Origin: Cyanobium sp. FGCU52
GTDB lineage: Bacteria > Cyanobacteriota > Cyanobacteriia > PCC-6307 > Cyanobiaceae
Direction: 5' to 3'
DNA: 43,026 bases
Assembly: GCA_024958715.1 (NCBI GenBank)
Contig: JANWUS010000002.1
Location: 1-43,026 of the forward strand
The position numbers and the translations under genes were made by a program. Under the pieces are notes generated by a model that saw only the letters and a program-made list of their open reading frames with translations, did no database searches and was not told the DNA's origin. Below, piece after piece: positions 40,101-43,026 of this stretch (positions within the stretch are counted from its first letter, which is position 1; every line of letters starts with the position of its first letter).

Positions 40101-40367
40101 GACCCCGTCCACCCCGGCAAAGTCGTCATCGGCCGTGTCGTCGCACTTCAGCGACAGATCGGTTTCGGTGGGCACCAGGAAGCCGGTGGGGTACCAGCTG
40201 CTGGGCAGCCGATCGAGGGCTTCCGAGTCCAATCCCTCACCTTCCGGCCCGAGGGCCCGCAGCACCCGCAGGGTGGGGCCGACCAGCTCCAGTTCCAGGG
40301 CGGTGACCAGCTGGCTGCGGACCTGCGCCGAATCGGGGCCTGCTGCGGGGAGGGAGGTGGTGCTCAT
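37128..40367 (-). CDS. drmA: DISARM helicase DrmA
   Basis: A 1079-residue superfamily 2 helicase. The N-terminal LELVGPTLRVL and LPSSWYPTGFLVP match the DrmA opening. Motif I is FFPTGGGKTEAYLG (about 488-500), motif II is VIQDELHLISGPLG (about 750), and motif III is VASTATVRRA. Motifs V and VI are ATNMISVGLDITR (about 980) and YIQASSRVGRD (about 1010). A four-Cys zinc site is suggested by CPWCG and a later CLNRDC. DrmA with DrmB senses and acts on invading DNA. The protein ends ITVALARH at an in-frame TAA, earlier than I would expect for the family. Confidence 0.85.
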   Translation of the reverse strand: MSTTSLPAAGPDSAQVRSQLVTALELELVGPTLRVLRALGPEGEGLDSEALDRLPSSWYPTGFLVPTETDLSLKCDDTADDDFAGVDGVDQRKPKKANTEYKPGSGDDGGNSESGPARPQLFASSIGVSVLLPPGGELQLIARWGDYVRLAEAANPDAAASIAREEPGSREASREQQTWQRTPRQEALALSHSEITGSKSLTGRPWPNSNGLHLRWHCRPAPASQGYAAGTVAVTLFLTNERKKALTLVERDQQSAFQAELELRCAQGFVARLDPHANRASGDWDEAVNALQFRDAREYGVGHNVGVEVEQGADGGCTRLRTTWIPQATVEKVVPRSDVGCELAMEELDRLASQGFEAIRAALMPLVDRYQEWIEQQAALAGLNAQQQATAEQLVANAKGQAQRIARGIEALKEPDIRDAFAIANRTMAAAARQRYGVMQGLKADDPSLRPPAWRPFQLAFLLMNLVGIARPNDPQVDPQRERENVDLLFFPTGGGKTEAYLGLAAFTLVMRRLRHGGSLQAGGLSVLMRYTLRLLTLDQLGRASTLICALELERQKQPEKLGSWPFEIGLWVGQAGTPNRMGGKGNNNESTARLRVRAYNDGKTPIKPIPIDTCPWCGVEFGKRSLLDPKPCGTAGVFNLLRQGRPDGDNPEELRVACLNRDCAFKGTTGRNYLPLVAVDDMIYRRLPAFLIATVDKFASLPWEGRSGKLFGKATHVLDGQGFYGPADGDDASKGVRLADRLDPPDLVIQDELHLISGPLGSMAGLYEAVIDELCSRDGLRPKIVASTATVRRASEQMRALFGRNDSSIFPAPGPDRRDSFFAVTVPTDQVPGRLYVGLSAPGRNVKALLLRASLALMSDAQLAWKAAEKQRTAQRKRGETPGPNPADPYMTLLGYFNTIKELGISRRLIEEELTSQLATHGERIRLGDKAERSANRKIANIPLELTSRVSTTEVSTTKDRLARSFDDKERVDVALATNMISVGLDITRLGLMLMLGQPKTTAEYIQASSRVGRDSDKPGLVVVLLNPNRPRDRSHYEHFAYSHDVFYRDVEATSVTPFSERALERGLPAITVALARH

Positions 40368-40472
40368 GGGGGCGAGTCTGACAAGGGCGAAAGGCTTGGG
40401 ATCCGGCTCTCCCGCGAAGAACGCCCCAAGCTGGCGAGACTGTCCTCAGATGGTCTGGCTGGCGGAATCAAT

Positions 40473-42623
40473 TCAGCAGCCATGGTTCTCCTCGTCCAGC
40501 TTCTCCAGCCATTTCAGCCAGTATTTGCTGGCCTCGCTGGGAGTGATCAGCGTGGCTGCATCGGGGATTTCGCCATCGACAGCAGCCTTGGCAATGTCCC
40601 GCTTGGACTCGATGCGGTCGAGCTTTGAGCGGCACCAGCTCCAGCGTTGGCCATCAGGCAGTGCGATATCCGTGATGGGAACGTGAATACGGACTGAATC
40701 GAAGTCTGTGCCATCCCGATCCAGTCTTCCGATGGCTTGCTCAAACTCTGTGGAAGTCCAGGGGAGCTGGAAGAAAACGGCGTTGTTGCAGACGGATTGG
40801 AGGCCATCAATGCCCGTGCCAGCGCATTGTATGGTTGCCACCAAGACTTCTGAGTCACCGCGGATAAATTCATCTAGAGAGTCGCGGAAGCCTTCATCCT
40901 GGGCTTCTTTCTCATCGCCAGTAAACACACTGAACTTGAAGTTATTGGTGGCAAGCCATTGGCATAGGGGCTTCAGGGTATTTTTGATGTATGTGATGAA
41001 GATAACACTCTTGTTTCCATGCTTCATCATTCCATGCAGGCCTTTGATCTTAGGAGCAACTAGGAGTTGCTCAACATCATGGAAGCTGCCGCGCTTTGTA
41101 GCACGCACGATCTCTGGCAGCAGGGTTGTCGCATCAACTTCGTGCAGGCTGATTTCTGTGCGCGGAAGCTTGCCAGGATTCATACGGATACCACGCACGA
41201 TGAAGTGCTGGTAAAGGTTCATGCAGGAGTTGAGATCAACTTTCTCGCCCACATCATCAATCGTCTCTTGGCAGATCAGCTCAATCAGCGACCGACCTTC
41301 GTAGAGATTATTGATGACAGGTGTTGCTGACAGGCCGAGCACGCGCAGATCAGGGTTGATGTTGGCCGAGATACGAATGAATTCATTCATCAACTTACGG
41401 CGCTGACTGCTGGAATCAGTGGAACGGCGCTTTGACTTATGGATTTCATCAATAACCACCAGGTCAGCCTGATAACCAATACAGAAGCCCAGCAACTGCT
41501 GAGCGAAGCGGTCTTGGAATCGCTCGTGATTGACAATCACCACATTCACGCCATCAGCAAGCTCATCGAGCTCCCAGCCGTCTGGTTTGATGTGAACAGT
41601 AGCGGAGGGATACGCCGATTCAAGACAACGTCTCCAGCTATCAATCACGCCGTTAGGACAGGAAATCAGAATTCGCTGACTGCCACACACCTGGGCCGCA
41701 AATACAGCGGAGAGAGTCTTTCCAGTTCCAGTGCCACTGAGATTCAACAGACGAAGGTCACGCTCAAGTCGATAGGCGACAAGGCGCTGCATCAGCTTGG
41801 GTTGCCGTGGGATGCCCTTGAGATCGCGGAAGGCATAGCTCGCAGGCACTTCCAGAGCCTTGGCGCCTTCGTACTCTTCAAGAAAGGCCTGCTGTACTTC
41901 GTGGCTATAGGAGTCAGATGCCGTTTCAAGTTCCCTCAGTTTGGCGATTAATGACTGTTCATCTCGGAAGCAGGCATCCCATAATTTGGCCGTGGCTTTG
42001 GCTTTTAGGAACTCAACTTTGTCGCCATCGGAGGAGGAGCTTTCGACCAGTTCAGCGGCTTTATCCAGGGCCTTGAGAACAGCCTTGGGCTCCAGCGTGG
42101 GCAGTTCATCGACACTGAGATCTGCCGTTGCCTCGGCTTCAGGAAACTCGGAATTCAGCTTCTTCGATCGGCGCTCTAGCAACAGTTGCTCTCTCTTCTC
42201 AAGCGTTGCCTCCTCCTTGAGCTCTGCACCCAGATCCAGCAGGTCATTGATCGTGTCGACCTCGTTGTTGTCAGCCCAACTTCGCAGCTGCTCCTTGTCA
42301 ACCATGCCGGACTGCACGGCGTCAACCAGGGCATCAAAGGTGCGACTGAACTTCTCGCGTTCGCCGCGATTGATACCCTGAGCCTGGAACAGCACGAACA
42401 GCTCAGAAGGTGTGAGACTGTTAAGGTGCTCACCCAGGTCACGAACAAAGGCCTTGATGTACGAGATCGTGACAGCCTTTTGTGATTCACCACTGATGAA
42501 ACGTTTGTCAAAACGCTTCGCGACCTCGCTCCAGTGGAGCTTGCCCATCTTGGTGAGCGCTGCAATGGCAGAGTGGGGCTTCTTGTCCTGATACTTGGGG
42601 CCTCCTGAAAAAGGCAAATCCAC
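40473..42623 (-). CDS. SNF2-type helicase at the head of the DISARM-like operon
   Basis: A 716-residue protein from GTG 42623. The first ~250 residues are a charged helical region (HWSEVAKRFDKRFISG; LEKREQLLLERRSKKLN). The helicase core has LSGTGTGKTLSAVFAA (motif I, about 297), LVVIDEIHKSKRR (motif II, about 391), GLSATP (motif III) and FEQAIGRLDRDG (motif VI). Class 1 DISARM has a SNF2-like DrmD in this position, but that protein is usually larger, so I only call it DrmD-like by place. The transposase fragment lies directly upstream, the start codon is weak, and part of the N-terminus or its promoter may be lost. It is AT-richer than drmA. Confidence 0.7.
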   Translation of the reverse strand: MDLPFSGGPKYQDKKPHSAIAALTKMGKLHWSEVAKRFDKRFISGESQKAVTISYIKAFVRDLGEHLNSLTPSELFVLFQAQGINRGEREKFSRTFDALVDAVQSGMVDKEQLRSWADNNEVDTINDLLDLGAELKEEATLEKREQLLLERRSKKLNSEFPEAEATADLSVDELPTLEPKAVLKALDKAAELVESSSSDGDKVEFLKAKATAKLWDACFRDEQSLIAKLRELETASDSYSHEVQQAFLEEYEGAKALEVPASYAFRDLKGIPRQPKLMQRLVAYRLERDLRLLNLSGTGTGKTLSAVFAAQVCGSQRILISCPNGVIDSWRRCLESAYPSATVHIKPDGWELDELADGVNVVIVNHERFQDRFAQQLLGFCIGYQADLVVIDEIHKSKRRSTDSSSQRRKLMNEFIRISANINPDLRVLGLSATPVINNLYEGRSLIELICQETIDDVGEKVDLNSCMNLYQHFIVRGIRMNPGKLPRTEISLHEVDATTLLPEIVRATKRGSFHDVEQLLVAPKIKGLHGMMKHGNKSVIFITYIKNTLKPLCQWLATNNFKFSVFTGDEKEAQDEGFRDSLDEFIRGDSEVLVATIQCAGTGIDGLQSVCNNAVFFQLPWTSTEFEQAIGRLDRDGTDFDSVRIHVPITDIALPDGQRWSWCRSKLDRIESKRDIAKAAVDGEIPDAATLITPSEASKYWLKWLEKLDEENHGC

Positions 42624-42712
42624 TGCAGCGCAGCTTGTTTCAGCGATAGAGACCCGATAAACTGACCTAGATCAGGGCAATCGACGATTGCTACAACTGC
42701 TGAGCGCTGCAG

Positions 42713-43026
42713 ATGTACCGGAAACACCATAACGGGCAGCTTTCAATCGAGGATTTCCATGTGCCTTTTGGTGGCACGTTGGACTCGGACAACCGCTGGG
42801 TGATCTTCTCGTCCTTGATGCCTTGGGAAGAGCTGGAAGAAACATATGCCCCTCAATTCAACCCTACGACTGGCGCCCCTGCTAAGCCGGTACGGCTGGC
42901 GTTTGGTGCGTTGTTCATCAAGCAAAAGCTGGGCCTGACCGACGAGGAGACCGTAGAGCAGATTCGAGAAAATGCTGTATGCGTTCAGGGGGCAGGACGC
43001 TCCGTCGCAGGACTCCATGCCTGAAA
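42713..43026 (+). pseudogene. Transposase N-terminal fragment (IS1182/IS5-like, DUF772), probably frameshifted
   Basis: ATG 42713 opens MYRKHHNGQLSIEDFHVPFGG. The domain continues with PVRLAFGALFIKQKLGLTDEETVEQIRENA, the typical DUF772 segment of IS1182/IS5-group DDE transposases. After ENA at about 42975 the frame gives VCVQGAGRSV and stops at 43021. The frame shifted by one base gives a Tyr immediately after ENA, as expected in the family. A small indel has therefore probably broken it, although the window ends too soon to be sure. No inverted terminal repeat could be paired because only one side is visible. Confidence 0.65.

Noticed and set aside
39459..40628. 389-codon plus-strand frame opposite drmA
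   Set aside because: Shadow of drmA, whose helicase motifs are clear on the other strand.
1..43026. Identification as a tycheposon or integrative element with defined ends
   Set aside because: No tyrosine recombinase, integrase or tRNA attachment site is present, so the ends cannot be assigned from this window.

Overview
The window is GC-rich bacterial DNA that reads as a prophage or phage-like element in a picocyanobacterium of the Synechococcus/Cyanobium type. That host assignment is an inference. It rests on the base composition, five exact copies of the cyanobacterial HIP1 octamer GCGATCGC (7139, 30180, 30633, 31640, 37263), and the style of the phage proteins. No tRNA, rRNA, integrase or CRISPR array was seen, so neither the element's ends nor its host can be fixed from this window.

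Layout. (1) Positions 228-20631, mostly plus strand: a virion and packaging module. In order it holds a PD-(D/E)XK nuclease, a resolvase-like protein, small and large terminase, a sigma-70-like factor, a DUF4055-type portal, a LysM-HTH protein, a scaffold-like coiled-coil protein, the major capsid protein and a run of small structural proteins that includes a collagen-like adhesin. No tape measure, tail tube or sheath was recognised. Two AT-richer minus-strand genes (4631-6483) interrupt it: a diadenylate-cyclase-domain protein and a membrane protein. (2) Positions 20848-28139, minus strand: a tightly packed six-gene operon that looks like a complete lipid-linked arabinofuranose pathway. It has a UbiA-type phosphoribosyltransferase, a HAD phosphatase fused to a flippase-like membrane domain, a second flippase-like protein, DprE2, DprE1 and an AftB-like GT-C glycosyltransferase. 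(3) Positions 28331-32363, minus strand: small phage genes, including a bifunctional endolysin, a possible holin and a second sigma-like factor. (4) Positions 32591-42623: an unknown coiled-coil gene facing a DISARM-like defence operon (drmC, drmB, drmA and a SNF2-type helicase). drmA carries an in-frame stop and no methyltransferase is visible. (5) From 42713 to the end: the start of a transposase gene that appears frameshifted.

How it fits together. The DISARM-like genes would defend the host or prophage against other phages, and the cyclase/membrane pair may do so as well. The arabinose operon has the logic of a phage serotype-conversion cassette: make a polyprenyl-phosphate sugar, flip it, and transfer it outside the membrane. 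Here the sugar would be arabinofuranose instead of glucose. This is the most interesting biological system in the window.

Two sets of recurring sequences suggest a regulatory network specific to the element. One is a family of foldback elements in front of five or six minus-strand single genes, on both sides of the arabinose operon. Their stems stay complementary although the stem sequences differ. The other is the 13-bp motif TGGCAATAGCYGG in front of the scaffold, capsid and collagen-like genes. The two phage sigma-like factors are natural candidates for reading some of these sites.
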